Assembly: GCA_034509925.1 (NCBI GenBank)
Contig: CM067528.1
Location: forward strand, 8,780,001-8,844,000
Reading direction: 5' to 3'
From: Hirudinaria manillensis
Lineage: Eukaryota; Annelida; Clitellata; Hirudinida; Hirudinidae
Length of the DNA stretch: 64,000 bases
Shown here: in pieces, positions 26,517 through 43,182 of the stretch
Numbering within the stretch: the stretch's first letter is position 1
Layout of the letters: each line of letters opens with the position of its first letter
Made by a program: the position numbers and the translations under genes
Notes under the pieces: model-generated
What the model saw: the letters and a program-made list of their open reading frames with translations, nothing else
Told to the model about the DNA's origin: nothing
Database searches by the model: none

Positions 26517-28749
26517 CATTACACATTCACAGCCCCATCGCCAAAAAGCATTGGGCTTGGAGTCGATGACGTCATGGGCCGTACTAATATATGGCCCGCC
26601 TACTCAATGAAAATGGGAAAAAAATAAAAATAAAAAAATAGTAACTTAAAATATCAATAATATTATTTATTAATGATGAAAAAATCCAATGGCAGACATA
26701 CAATTCTAGGAACGATCACGTGACCCAGTTACCCCCAAAATAGTAACAACATGCAAATCCGGACGACCAGAAATAGAGAGAACTAAAAGAAAAGAAAAGC
26801 AAAAACGAAACAAGTCCAAAAATAGCTGTCCGGAAATTCCACGAAAACCGGCGACCGCCGGCTGACCTTGTATGCACTTAACAAACTGGGCGAACGGAAA
26901 TGGAAACCAAAAAGCAGTGATGACGACGACGACGACGACCGATGTGTTGATGGAGGTGGCCACGCAAGTTCTGACCATGCTCTAACTGAATAGTTGAAAG
27001 AATGGGTCAATGTATGAATGAATGAACGAGCGGATGGATGGATGGATGAATGAATGAATGAGAGTCATGAGAAACAAGGATGAGATAAACTCTGCCAAGT
27101 GAGGAAAACTTAGCATCTGGTCATCATGATTGAGAGATTCTGCTCTTGAAGGAGTGCAAACTCTCCTATCAGAAATAATTCTAAATGCCATCATCATCAT
27201 CATCGCAACATTTAAGCATTTAAACAATTACAACAACAACAACAACCAATGTACAATTTTACAGTACATAATTTAATAACATGTAATTTATTTTAAATTT
27301 CATGGCAAGCAGCAGCACGCAAGGAAGAAAGGAAGCATTGAAAACGTGTTTTTAAATCATCGTGCATCCCTGGTAAGCTGAACGAAGGTTTAATAAAGAA
27401 AAGAAAAAAGATGAAGAAATAACATTAAAATGATAAAAACAAGAATAACAACGATCAGACGCCACCTGACACCACCCCTCATGGCATCATCATCATCATC
27501 ATCATCGAGTCACAATGGTGGGACCATACCAGGACAGAATAGAAGCCAGAAAAAAGAAAGATCGAAAAGAACGTCTGAAAGGAAAAAAATAAATAAATAT
27601 CCGGGAACTGCAAAAGCATCGTCCGAGGAAGGTACGTCCCAAACTTCCTTCGAAGTCACCACTCAACAGTTAATAAGAAGTGGAGCCACAACATCGGAAC
27701 AAAGAACTGCATAGAACTGCCATTAGCCAGGTGCAAATCCACTGCCAACATAAGAACAAGAATGCAACAACAAATGTGACAATAACAACAATGACAACAA
27801 CAATAATAATAATAATAATAATATCACTAAATAATATATATGCATTAATACTCTGACGTGAAAACAATTTCAATTATGCCACCACCAGTCTTCATTTACT
27901 CTAACAACAACAATGATGATCATCAGTTTAGATCAAAAATTATAAAATGAAATAATTAAATTATTCAAATTGCACGGCAATTCATCCTCAGGAAATCGCC
28001 TATTTTCATTTCCATTCCATCCGACATTCAAAATCTCAAACCTGCTTCGACAAAATGTCATGACCGACGTCCACGACTCGTAGGTCATGGGTCGTGCATA
28101 AATCATGTTAATCGAAGTTAACGGAAATGTAAACAGGACGAGCAAGAGGTCGACAAAGAGCAACGACTCACGACGACAACAAGTAACATCAAATAACAAA
28201 TAGCACCCCCTTCGAGAGAGGCCTAAAAATAGCGCCCTCAGACTTCCTGGGAAAATCCTGGGGGGTGGGGGCCAGTCGGGTGTTGACGACGAAAAATGCG
28301 ACGAGACGAGCAGACGAGGTACTCACGGGAGATGCAGATTCTTGATTGAAAGTCATTGGATGACGACAAAAGACATACTGCAATCTGTCATCAGATGGCA
28401 GCTAACATATCTAGTACATCCCTTATCGATTTATCAATATTAATAGTAATAATAATAATAATAATATTAACAATAATAACATTAATAATAATGACAATAA
28501 CAATAAAAACAGCTCCATCGTCGAATGGAAGATGCCTAAGAAATGAGTTATCATATCATTACCATAACCATTCTGCACGACAACTTGAGAGACAAACAAC
28601 TGCATCGATAGAAACAACAACAACAACAATGTCATTCGCTTGCTCTGCCACTGATACCATAGTGACGTCGTTTGAAGCGTCATCACAAATCGAGTAGCCA
28701 CATTTGTCGTCATCGTCATCATCATCGCCATCATTATCATCAATCATCA
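25077..28749. other. Spacer between WDR24 and PBX
   Basis: It should contain the missing first exon and promoter of WDR24 (right of 25076) and the 3' untranslated region of PBX (left of 28750). I could not place either precisely. Low-complexity tracts (AAT, CAT, GATG and AAAAT-type) are common, and a TGACGTCA palindrome lies at 26567. No reading frame here resembles a known protein. Confidence 0.6.
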
Positions 28750-31656
<2,907 letters not shown>

Positions 31657-34295
31657 GTGCTAGTCAGAAAGACTCTGTAGATTTCAAATGGTTTGATTTC
31701 ATGTGTTTTGAATTTATTTAACACTTTTGGCACTTTTATACTCAAAATTTTAACCACGTACTTTAGACTCTATAAGTAAATTTTAAGTTTTGAATCTATT
31801 GACAGTAAATGCATCATTACTTTGAAAAAGTGGCTTTCATGTCTGTTAACCAGCCAATAACTGATATTTTGCCGACCACAATACTTGACATTTTGTAATT
31901 GTAAATTAAAATGTGCTTTTCTGCTTTGAAACCATGCATTGAGATGTAATGCAGGTTAATCATGACAATGAATTTGAAACACTTAGATCATTTATCTAGA
32001 TAACAGCGTAAAAAATCGCTGGAAAATACGACACATTTTGCAAAGTCTTTAATAATATTTTATACATCCTATAGCCTATTGGCCCATGTCAACATGTTGC
32101 ATTTTGCAAATTAATAAAGCTCAAGACGCTAGCTCATAGATTCATAATTTTATAAAAAAAAAAGTCCATCCAACAAATGTGAAACCAAAGTACAAAAATG
32201 GCAAAGGCCACTTTTAAAACGATCACATCTTGCCAAATGCACTATTAATTCAAATTCATGAGCGTTTAGTGCGAAGTGAATGAGCGGCGCGAGTGTGTGA
32301 TTTCCCCGAAAAATGACGCATGTTTGTGTTTCGTTAAGAGCCGGCCTTGTGGATCTTTTAATGTCTCCATAAAGACCCCGGCGGTGGCGAAATTTATTAG
32401 TATGAAAAGCAGAATTAGAGCTCAAAAACTAATGAAAACTATACCAGGCAGATGCAAATGACTTTAGAAAACAAAGTGCAGCGGTTTAAAAAATCAAAAG
32501 CTGTCGGATCGCATTTTAAAAGTAATAAATATGAAAAATTGCCATTAAAAAATCAACATGGCGTCAAATCAACAATTATTTCTGAAAAACAGAGATGAGC
32601 GCGTATCAATCAATAACGACGTCATCCGAATAAGATTAATCGATTTCTTTGTAAAATAAATGGAAATTTATTTTTAAAGTTCAGTTTTACATTCCATTTT
32701 TTTATTTGTTATAATTCGATTCATACTGCTCGAAAATGATTTCTGCTTGGATTTACCGACTTAGAGCACAAATAGCATTAAGTAGATTTTAAGAAAACGA
32801 AAAAAAAGTTATCAAACTATTCAATACTGCACTACATTTTTGATGAAAAGTGATAGTATAAAAAGATTGATGGTCCAGGCATAATTAGCGTCTGCATACC
32901 GATCGCAAGAAATAAACAAGGCCCCAATAACTACATCATTTATTGATTGAAATACTTTTTCGAGGCTCAAGAACATTGAACTGTCCATCTGATACCATAA
33001 AGTGAAGGCATCGGTGTTATTGCAACTAGAATTTAAGAGGCACTTCAAAGCAGCGATCAACGTAATCCAAATCATTATTGGCCCACAATTTAACAGGAGC
33101 ATTAGAGTTAATGACTACAGAAATATAAAACGAACTATTTACAGATACAATGCAAAACAGAAAAGCCCTTCTGCAATGTTTGGAAAATGGATAGGAGACA
33201 GAAAGAGAATGTTCGTTCTAAATGAGGTAAGCCTGATGGATTCTGAAAGGGGGTATTTTACTTATGATTTAAAGATTCCATCCAATGAATTTGGAATGAA
33301 ATTAAATGTGTAGTGCCACACTTGATTGTCTTATGCGCAAGACTGGCATAATAATAAGCATTTGAGGCATAAACAAAGATTGAAATCAGCTCATCAAACA
33401 AACCAGTAAAATTCGGTCAGATGAATGAGAAGAGTTATTTTCTTTTAAAAAAATTACATAATAATAAAATTATGAAATAATAGGTTAGTAGAGCTGTCAA
33501 TGGCCGCTTTTATTGTTCAGGCAATTATTTGATGCACATGGGCACAATCGACACAAATTTCATTATTTAACAACGGAAGTCAAATCATACAAACCAGGAT
33601 GTAATTGCAAGAGTCACGTGAAATACCAATAAGATTAACTCTCGCTACAATCGACTCTTGATACTAGTGGACAGAATCAGTGCAAATTTAGCACCATATT
33701 AATCATGACTTGCAACAACATATATCAAACCGTTGAGATGATGCAACAGATGGCACTGCATTTATTTGTTTATTTAAATTATACAATCCATTGGTAATGG
33801 CATATTCTAAAAGGTATCCAGGAAGACGTGGATGATAATTTGTTGTCATGACTACGTGGAAAATATGCATCAGATCAAAACTGGAGACTCTGCAATCATT
33901 CCCATAAAATTGAAATCAAGAGTTGCCCATCTCTGATTGAAAAACTCAATCGTGATTATGAAAACGATGCAGCCTAAGTAACAGTCAATCAGCAAAAAGT
34001 TATGTGAAAGCTATTTCTGTCAGCAGCAACAGAATGATGGAGTGGAGGTTATCAAGTAATTCTGAATGATCAAAAATAAATAAAATTAAAGCATAATTTT
34101 CGATCAAAACATCGACGCATTAGAAAGAATTGTCACCATCAGGATATCACCATTATCATCATTACGAAGAAAAGCATCCATGATAGGCAATCAAAAAAAG
34201 CAAAGATCACAAACTAAGTTCATGGACAGATGTTGTCATCATCATCATCATCACCATCATCATCAACACCATCATCTTCGTGGTCTTCGTCATCT
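31657..34295. other. Spacer between PBX and PDK
   Basis: Unique A+T-rich sequence with fewer microsatellites than its surroundings. An open frame of about 100 codons at 33002-33313 (plus) has no similarity I recognise and no splice or promoter support. The stretch presumably holds the PBX promoter and the PDK 3' untranslated region. Confidence 0.55.
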
Positions 34296-37200
34296 TCAGT
34301 CATGAATGAAGTTGTTCCTCCTGAAGTGCTTGGAGTCGCTCCAGTCACCAACCTGGAGATGAGAGGAGTAATGGTCGGAGGCCGTCTTCGTCATCATGGG
34401 CAACAACTCCATCGCCTCAGAGGGATTGGCCTGGATCAGAGGAAGACGATGACGTCACTCGGCGAATCACGATTTGTGAATGTGCAATTTGATTTGAAAG
34501 CTGAGGCCATTACAATTCATTAAGAAAAATAATAATTAGATCAAAAAAGTCATACAAATATTGTTTTAAATAAAGGAAAATATTATTATTTGATGCAAAT
34601 ATTTTTAATTGAACTTTCTCAACTTCATTGTAATTTCATAACTGAATTGAAAAATAGCAAAAATGGCAAGTCAGAAAGGCAATCAATAGTGCCTATTCTT
34701 AACATTTTCGATGCTGGCAAACAACACGTCATTCATTCGCAAAGACATTCATTGCAAAAACCAACATTCACTACCAAAACCACAAAATCCAAACACCAGT
34801 CCCACCACTACAACAACAACAACAATAAATTCCTCCTCCTCTTCAAAAAACAACAAAAAAACTCCAAACTTTGAGGGCAATCATGGCGTCGGTCCCGAAA
34901 CCCTCGATGGAGTTTAGCCACAGATCCCCGCTGAAGTACCTGGCATAAAGGCGCGACAGAGGCAGGCCATAGCCGTACCCGGACTGAAAGATCAACGATC
35001 GTTATCAGGGATTCCGTCTGGAAACCGAAGGAGACCAGCGATCGAAAATACATCTACGATCTAATCTACCGTCTTATGATGGATTCATAAATTTCTGTTT
35101 GCTATAGCTTCCTTATCTTTGCATATTTGAGCAATGAAAGAAATGTATCGATCAAATCATTCCATCTGCTTATCTCATCACAGTCTGTTCGTCCAAGAAA
35201 TAAATGTTCTGCTATCAAGGAATATTTAAGAAAAATATTTATTCCAATTCCATTTTTTTTCCAACACCATAATCACACCAATCAACTGGTTAAAGAGAAA
35301 GACGACCGATCATCGAGCACCGACCAGAGGAGAGATCGTGAAGTTCTCGTCGCCGGGGGGAGGAGGAGGCAGCGAAGATGAACATTGGAACTGGAAGATG
35401 TTCAAGAGGTCGCTCCGGGCGATGCCTTTGCCCCTGTCGGACACCTGGGGATGTTTTATTGATGCAATTACTTTCTCACGATTGCTTTACCTTTTCTTGC
35501 TCTCTTCTAAGTAACTTCTATTTAAGCATCTAAGTAATGTCACCATTGCTATTGTCATTGTCAACATCATCATCATCATCACAGCTGTAGTCGTCAACGA
35601 TATTCAGAAAATTTGAAATTGTAGCTTCAGTTTGTAGAAACGATAATCACGAGGGCATAAAAACAAAGCATAAAAGACTAGACATAGCCTATGATTCATA
35701 GGTTGATGATGATGATGATGATGACTGTGGTAACCTTAATGATGATGTCTTCTTGTCCCCTGCTGATGAGGCAGTCAATGTTGGGAACGTTGCAGTCCTC
35801 CATCTCGTATCTGTCTATCATCGTCTTCAGGGCATTCTGCAATGGAAACGAACGAGGCCTGCTAGCTTAGGTAACCATGGCGACTGCAACCGTGGCAACC
35901 GTTTACAAGCCACGGGGTGAGGGATTCGAATACTCGCCTTGAAGAGCTCGAAAAGCATGTGGTACAGGTGAGAGGGCACGTAAGTCATTCGGATCTTCTT
36001 GCCGCTGCCCGCTTCTGGCAGAGTGGACAAAAAAGGCAAATGAGGAGTCGGACGAGATGAATGGCCGTCGTCATCATCATCATCATCATTGCTATGATTG
36101 CTATCACTATCTTGGCTAACATCATCATCATCATCATCATCGTCATTACGACCATCAAACCAAATAAACTGACTGTTGTAAGAGATGAAGTTACAGTTGA
36201 CACTTGTACCATAATGTCTCCAGCACAAGTCCTGTGCATCTTCAAATGCATCTGCAGAATTGAAATTAAGATGAAAAGCAATCGATGAACTGACAAAATA
36301 AATTATTAACAACTTATTAATAATAACAACAACAACAATAATAATAACAACAATAATAATAACAATAATAATAATAATAATAAAAGTCTAAAGTCGTTCC
36401 GGTAATTGTAGGAGCGCTCGGAACGCTAAGGAAAGACTTTACAAAGTATGTAGAGTTGATACCAGGACGACCAAAGACTTCGGAGATTCAGAAGATCTCC
36501 TTACTGGGCACTGCCCACATTCTTCGGAAAGTACTTGGATGAATCGCTGAGAGCACTGGTAGTGCTCAGCATTCATTCATCACCGGCTGTGAGACCGAGA
36601 AGAAGAAGGAAAAATGTGTATAATAATAACAATAATAATAATAATAATAATAATAATACACAGGACAGTTTGAAATTGCAAACATGTCGGTCAGACTTTG
36701 TTCTGATGTTTACTTTTGGCTATTAGCATGACGTCACACTTTGGATCGAGACAGCCAATCAGGCGATGGACTTTGTCATCATCATCATCGCTTGAACTTT
36801 CAGAGGAAGAAGATGATGATGATGAATCTTGATTGATATCATCTTCCCTTCTTGAAAACAATGAAACTGTGGGATAACAAAATATATTGTAATTAATAAT
36901 AATAATAATAATATTGTTGTGTTATTCCAATCTTCATCATTATAGTTATCTTTAAATCACTTTCTTTATATTATTTTAAGAGCCTCTGGCCTACACCAAC
37001 ATCGTCTTCATCATCATTACCACCATCATCATCATCATCACCACCATCATCATCATCATCATCATCATTGGCACCATCGCTATCATCGTCATCACCATCA
37101 CTCACGATGAGTCTCGACGAGCATGTTGACTCCGATCCTGTTCATGTAGAACCTGTTGAGGAAGTAATGCACGGCTTCGTTGAGGGTCTCCGAGTCCGAA

Positions 37201-37491
37201 AAGGTCGAGGTCATCTTGAGCATGGCCGACTCGTCCAGGGGGCCTCGGTCAGACGGACAGGTGGACAGCGTCCGACGCATCTCCGTCACGCCTTCGGCCA
37301 TCGTCTCGACGACTGAGGCGTGTCTGCTCTTGACGTTCTTCAAGGTGCTCATGAACCTATGGTGGGGTTATGGGGTTATGGGGTCATGGTAGATTGGATT
37401 GAGGGAATTTCATTCTACCAAGCAACTGGGATTTAAAGCATGATGTTATTAGCATATTAGCAGTTGGAAAAATAATGATGATGATAAATAA

Positions 37492-37532
<41 letters not shown>

Positions 37533-38345
37533 GTACAGTGGTAACAATGATGATAGATACTTTGTAAATGAATTTCATTGAATGGTAGCCTTACCACTAC
37601 TGACATTATTATTACTTTTTTTTGTGCCTTCATGTTTTAGTCTCATTATTGGAAACCAGGTCAATTGGCGAAAGATTCGAAAAGCTTATTGACAACGAAT
37701 CAAAACAAACTTACAAAAACAAACATTACAAACAAAAAAATGGTTGTTTTTGAGGAAAAACAAGAGAAAAAAGAGAACATGATGTTTTTCACCTCTCGAG
37801 AACTTTTGGCTTGTCTGGATCGAGCTGGGAAAACTCCAGAATCTCTTTGAAGGTGAGGTCGTACCTAGAACGACAGAGCGATAGACGGAGGAGGAAAAAT
37901 AAGTCGCCGAACGATGACTCACCACTTCCTTATCTGAATGACCGAAGGCGATTGAAGGAGCACGGGAGGCAGAAGGTTCATCTCCTCCATGATGTTGGCG
38001 ATCCTAACTGGAAGCTCCTTCTGGAGGAAGATGAACGAATCTCTGGGCGGTTGGTGCTTTGCTCCTGATGATGATGACGACGACGATGATGATAATAGTG
38101 ATTATGCAACAACGCATCAAGATGATGATAATAATTTTAACAGTAAGGCAGTGGTCATCATCAGCATCAGCACCGTCATCACCACCTCCATCATCATCAT
38201 CACAATCGTCGTCGTCATCACCATCAAACCCACCAAAATCCAGGAGCTGTTGCATGGACAGACTGATGGGCTTGAACTGGGCATACATCTTGACGGACTT
38301 GGAAAGTTCCGAAGAAAGGTTATATAGTCTCAGAGTGACCCTCAT
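34296..38345 (-). CDS. PDK: Pyruvate dehydrogenase kinase, mitochondrial (11 exons)
   Basis: Exons in transcript order: 38234-38345, 37923-38064, 37793-37864, 37106-37356, 36714-36866, ~36204-36251, 35938-36014, 35735-35836, 35325-35444, 34870-34983, 34296-34430, totalling 442 codons with stop. PDK phosphorylates and inactivates pyruvate dehydrogenase E1-alpha in the matrix. The N-terminal helical domain has [16 protein letters not shown], then [20 protein letters not shown] and [13 protein letters not shown]. The GHKL ATPase domain has [18 protein letters not shown] (N box), [13 protein letters not shown] (G1 box, DxGxG), [20 protein letters not shown] (G2 box) and [13 protein letters not shown]. 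The tail keeps the DW motif (GDWSD). PDK fits better than branched-chain ketoacid dehydrogenase kinase at the N terminus. Odd: a Ser/Asp-rich insert in the exon at 36714-36866, and a GC-AG intron after FELFK (donor at 35937). The 3' edge of the exon at 36204 is the least certain junction. Confidence 0.94.
37494..37531. repeat. (AAT)n microsatellite in a PDK intron
   Basis: About 12 AAT units in the intron upstream of the 37106-37356 exon. Confidence 0.9.
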
Positions 38346-41300
38346 CTTCCCAGGGAGGGGGGAATGTGCCGAACTAGCTGTTCCGGCGGTCTACGCTGTG
38401 TGGAAGCGATCCGGAGGGCTACTGCAAAATGCTCTGGTCTAAGATGGAACTGCAGGGTCCTGGATCATCGAATTCTCTCGGATGATGATGATGATGATAA
38501 ATCCCGCTGGTGTTGGGTGCGCAGAGTGAAGGCGTCCTTTTCGTTCTGTTTTCTTGCAATTGTTCTGTCGGCAGGCAAAAAAAAAGATGGAATTGAAAAA
38601 AAAATCAATTTCTGCTTAATTTTTATAACAGCTTGGCACTACACACACACCCCTCCCTTTGCAAATGAAATGCATTTCAAAGTACTGCTTGTAGATTGTA
38701 ACAATATTCTTTGTAACAGATCATAAATTTTAATGAATCATGTCAACACATTTTTAAAGAAAGACCCAGGTCTTTCTATTTATTTAACTTAAGTCTCACG
38801 ACACCGCAACAACACAACAACACATGTTCTTGTTGCAACAAAAGGATGTCTTTTAAACGAATCATCAACTGATGAGTTGAAGCAACAGATTCTAACCTTA
38901 ACAAATAACAAAAATGTCACATTACTTATTACTATTATTTAATTATTATTATTATTAATTAATTTTTTATTATTGTTATCAAATCATTGATAAAAAATGT
39001 TCCCCTTAGCAAACGTTGCTAAAACAATGAAAGTATTTTCCATCCTACAACAGATGTTTTAAACAACTGGAACCAAATTGGGGATAACATCTGCAATATC
39101 ACATCATGAAAGATGGCGATGATGATGATGATGGTGGTGATGATGATGATGATGATGATGGTGGTTAACAGTTCAGTAGCAATGCTAATCTTAAAACCAT
39201 GGTTCTTAACGGATTTATTGTTGTATTTACGTCCTAAATTTAGAATGGGGCTTCAAAAGGAGAATGAAAAGGATGATGGAGATGATGACGACGACGATGA
39301 TGACCAAAAAATCAGTGGAAAGAGGTGATGATAATCATCTTGATGAGCTTCAACCCTTTGCACTTGTCTCTCATCATCATCATCATCATCATTATCATCG
39401 TAGTAGTAATAAGTGCTTTACCATTACCAACATGTCTTTATGATCATCATCACCACCTGTTAAATTCCAACAGGAAAATTCTCGAATTGCTTGGCAATTA
39501 TTTATTAAATTAATTAATTCTGGTTAATTAATTTTAAGTTTTCAGTGCAGGAACTGATGAAGCATCTGATGATGCATCTGATAAAGTATCATTCGTTACT
39601 GGAATCTTCTTTTCTTTTAATAATAAACTTTTTTATTCAATTTGATATTAAATATTTTTTGGAATTTTCTCTTAAAATTTAAATGCTATTGCAATATACT
39701 CATTTGACTGTTTAAGAATAATAAACTGAACTTACCAAATAAATAATATATACCAACATGTTTTGAAACAACATCAAAGGCAAAATAGGTTTGGGTTTTA
39801 AAACACAGCATGAACAGATAACGACATGGTTAAAGCTGTAACAAATCATATTTAAAAATTAATTTAATTTAATATGTGGCATGATGCTGGTGGTATCAAC
39901 AAATAAAGATTTTGCTTAGAATGTACTAGAAATATTAACTAAAGGTCATCCCCCAACTTACAAAGTGTGGCCTGAGTTCTATATTGCTGGTTACATAGCT
40001 GTACTAATATACTGACAGTCTCTTGACTACGTCATAGTCGTTTAAGAGGGCGCAAATCAGCTACATAAATTTTATTAACAAAATATCGATTAAAACAACT
40101 GACCAATCTGAGAAAATCTTTCTGATGTTGTTGTTCGAACGTCTTAAGCTACAAAACAAATCAAAGAGAGGAAATTTAACTTGAAGTAGAAAAAGTCAAA
40201 TACAACTTTCAAAATGCACTAACCAGTTTGGCGCACCAGTTTTAACTTTTTCAATGCCAAAAAAAACATTTACTATAGACGGGCACCAAACTAGAAATAA
40301 ACCGTCCTCATCATGAAATAATTATTTATTGGCAAACGCAAACAATTTAAAAAAAGCTGTTTTTAAACACAATTTTAAATATCAAATACGTGACTCGTCT
40401 GCTTAATACTGCTCAGAATTTTGTTTGAAAATCGTGCAAACTGACCCCAATATGAGAGGTTGAACTTTGGTTTTGAGTAAACAGAGTTAAAGTTGAAGGA
40501 CGCATTATTTAGTTTTGTCGCGCTGTAAATAAGTTTTATTTAACTAAGAATGCCAATTTAAAAAATATTTTATTGGTTTTTCTTACTATATTCATTTTAT
40601 TGGACATTCTTTTGGTAATTCCAATGTGAATTTTGTTCATCTAAATTAACCTAATTATATTGATAAACAAACCTTAATTTCGGCATTTGCATTTTAAAAA
40701 TGCATTATTTCCAATACTTAATACTATCACATTCTGACTTAAAGACCAAGACAAAAGTTTTGAACAAGCGTTTAACTATTGCACGACAAATCTTTTACTA
40801 ATAATTGCACTCAATTCTATTTAGCCGGTTGTATTAGTCTGTATTGTTAATAAATATTTCGTAATAATAAAGGTCTCCAATTAAAAACCTTTGGTCTTGT
40901 ATTTTTGGACACTAATTTAAAAAACATCAAATGATTATTTATCTAGTTTACCTAATTTTGTTATAATTGACCGATATAATTTAAAAGTTAACTTCTGGTT
41001 GCTATTGTTATAGAGACCCGCGAATTTTACCTATGCTTTGGTTTTTGCATTCACGCTAGTGGGAGGATTACACTTTCCCTGTTAATACTTATTTCACATG
41101 TCGATTGATTTTGTTGACCGACATGTTTTTTGCAAAAATAATTAACATCTGCAGCCCTGCTCTCTTCAGCATTCTGTATGGCAGAGGTAATTACAGAATT
41201 GATTGGAAAGTTCATTTTGGGTCGTTGTTAACTGGTACGCTTAACGAACTGGAATTCTCTCAGAAATAAAATTTTAGAAAGCTCGGCCTGCGGCTATTAA

Positions 41301-41490
41301 CCAGAAAATGAAAGATTGTTTAAAAACCTCAATGACATTGCCTTCCTTAATCATTCTATTCTTCTGTTGGCATACGTTGCATATATCTTCACCAGCTTTA
41401 ACATATTCGTTCTACAACTTCGCTGGATACTTTGTAATATAATTAATAATATAAAACATTTGATAAATGAAATACAAACTTCTCATCCAG
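38346..41490. other. Spacer between PDK and the Tudor gene (divergent 5' ends)
   Basis: PDK is transcribed leftwards from about 38.35 kb and the Tudor-domain gene rightwards from at or before 41.49 kb, so this interval should contain both promoters and unplaced 5' exons of the Tudor gene. It holds short GAT arrays (38481, 39112-39160, 39275-39305), CAT arrays near 39374, and A+T-rich unique sequence. No recognisable coding exon was found. Confidence 0.55.
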
Positions 41491-43143
41491 CAAAAGATTT
41501 CCACCAGTTTCAAGACTACCATAAGACACTAGAGGACTGTGCCACGAAGGAGCTCAAATGTGCCGACATCCCTCTTCACTTGCAGAGGGGCACGACCATC
41601 TTGGCAAAGTGTTCCATCCTAGAGGGCAGATGGACCAAAGGGGTACTTGGAGAATTCTTTGGGTATAACCTATTGACCTATTCACTCACTGTCACTTACC
41701 CACTGAGTATTCATGATTGAAATGATAACCCTAACCCTCAATTGCATTCATTATATAACGGTTATAGTGATCATTGCATTAATGATTGTGATTATTTCAG
41801 TAGCAATGATAGTCCATTAACAACTACTATCATCACCTAATATCATCAACTACTATCATCACCTAATATCATCAACTACTATCATCACCTAATATCATCA
41901 ACTACTATCATCATCTAATATCCATCCTTAGCTCTGAAGAATGGGAGGTAGTGTTTGACAACTACTCTGTGGCTGAGATAGTCAAGAAATCGGATGTCGT
42001 TCCATGCCCCGTCGAATTGGCCAATGCCAAAACACCGCAGATAAGGTTCCTCGCCTGCTCTCTCGAGGGAATTGATGAAGTAAGGAAAACAAAGTTATGA
42101 TAGTGGTCGTTGTAATAGTGATTATGATAATGATTGTTGCATCTGTGATGATAGTCATGATGGTCATTAATGACTTTCAAAATAAAGGACAGTGGAGATA
42201 GCTACAACCCCGAGGAAATGCATCAGGATTGGTCGAAGGAGGGCCTGACCTTTTTTGAAAAGCAGGTCAAAGGTGAAACTCTCAAGATGGCCTCCATGAG
42301 AAGGACAAAGGACGACAGGCTGATTGTGGATTTCTTGATCGAGTTGGAATTTGTTCCCTCATTCATTTATTTATTCATTCCTCCCTTCATTCATTCATTC
42401 ATTCATTCATTCATTCATGCCAAGCTGGCCAATTGACTGACTAAATTGCCAATATATGATATAATTAATAAATGTACAACATGCCCACCCCAACATTGAC
42501 AATCGCTCACAATTCGCATCCTCGGCAGACACGAAGGTCGGTCGAGGTTCCTGGGAGAAGTGATGAGAGAGAAAGGTTATTTGAAGGTCAGTGGATAACG
42601 TGCACTCACTGACCTCTTTGGCTTGAAGCTTTCTTCCAGCTGGGATTCAAATCTCGTGTCTAAGGCTTCTCTCAAATTTTTGAAACTTCGTGGCCATTTT
42701 TTTTAGTTTTGAGTGATGAATTTTCTCCAAAAAGGTTCTTTTATTTTTTTTTTATTCCAGCCATCCAGAATGCCCACCATACACAAATACCCGCCCCAAA
42801 TTGTTGATTCACAGCGTAAGTTATTTAACACCTTCTTCTTACTGCATTGCATTGTTTTCATCCGTTATTATACGTGCTTATGTTGCCAAGTCATTAGAGT
42901 CCTATCCAAAATGATTGACACGATGACTTTCATCTTTGGTTACGGTTTGACAACTTATTCTTCGCGACAGGAGTCGACGAGGTCCGGCCCGGGGAAGGGG
43001 CGGGCGACGGCCCCTCGGGACGCGTGTGCCCGGAAGATGACTCGGAATCTGTGGCAGAAATATGCCAACTGTTGAAACTCAGTAGGAAGGAGTATTACGA
43101 ACTGCAAGAGTTCGAAAGGAAGCCTCGTAAGTCCAGACTCAGT

Positions 43144-43182
<39 letters not shown>

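Noticed and set aside
27000-27060. GATG/AATG repeat as a possible transposon terminus
   Set aside because: Simple microsatellite without inverted partner or target-site duplication.
33002-33313. 103-codon plus-strand frame in the PBX-PDK spacer
   Set aside because: No recognisable domain, no splice or promoter support, and base composition like the surrounding spacer. It could be an isolated exon, but I cannot support it.
38364-38726. 120-codon plus-strand frame upstream of PDK
   Set aside because: Antisense to the PDK 5' region and rich in repeat-derived codons; no similarity or splice support.
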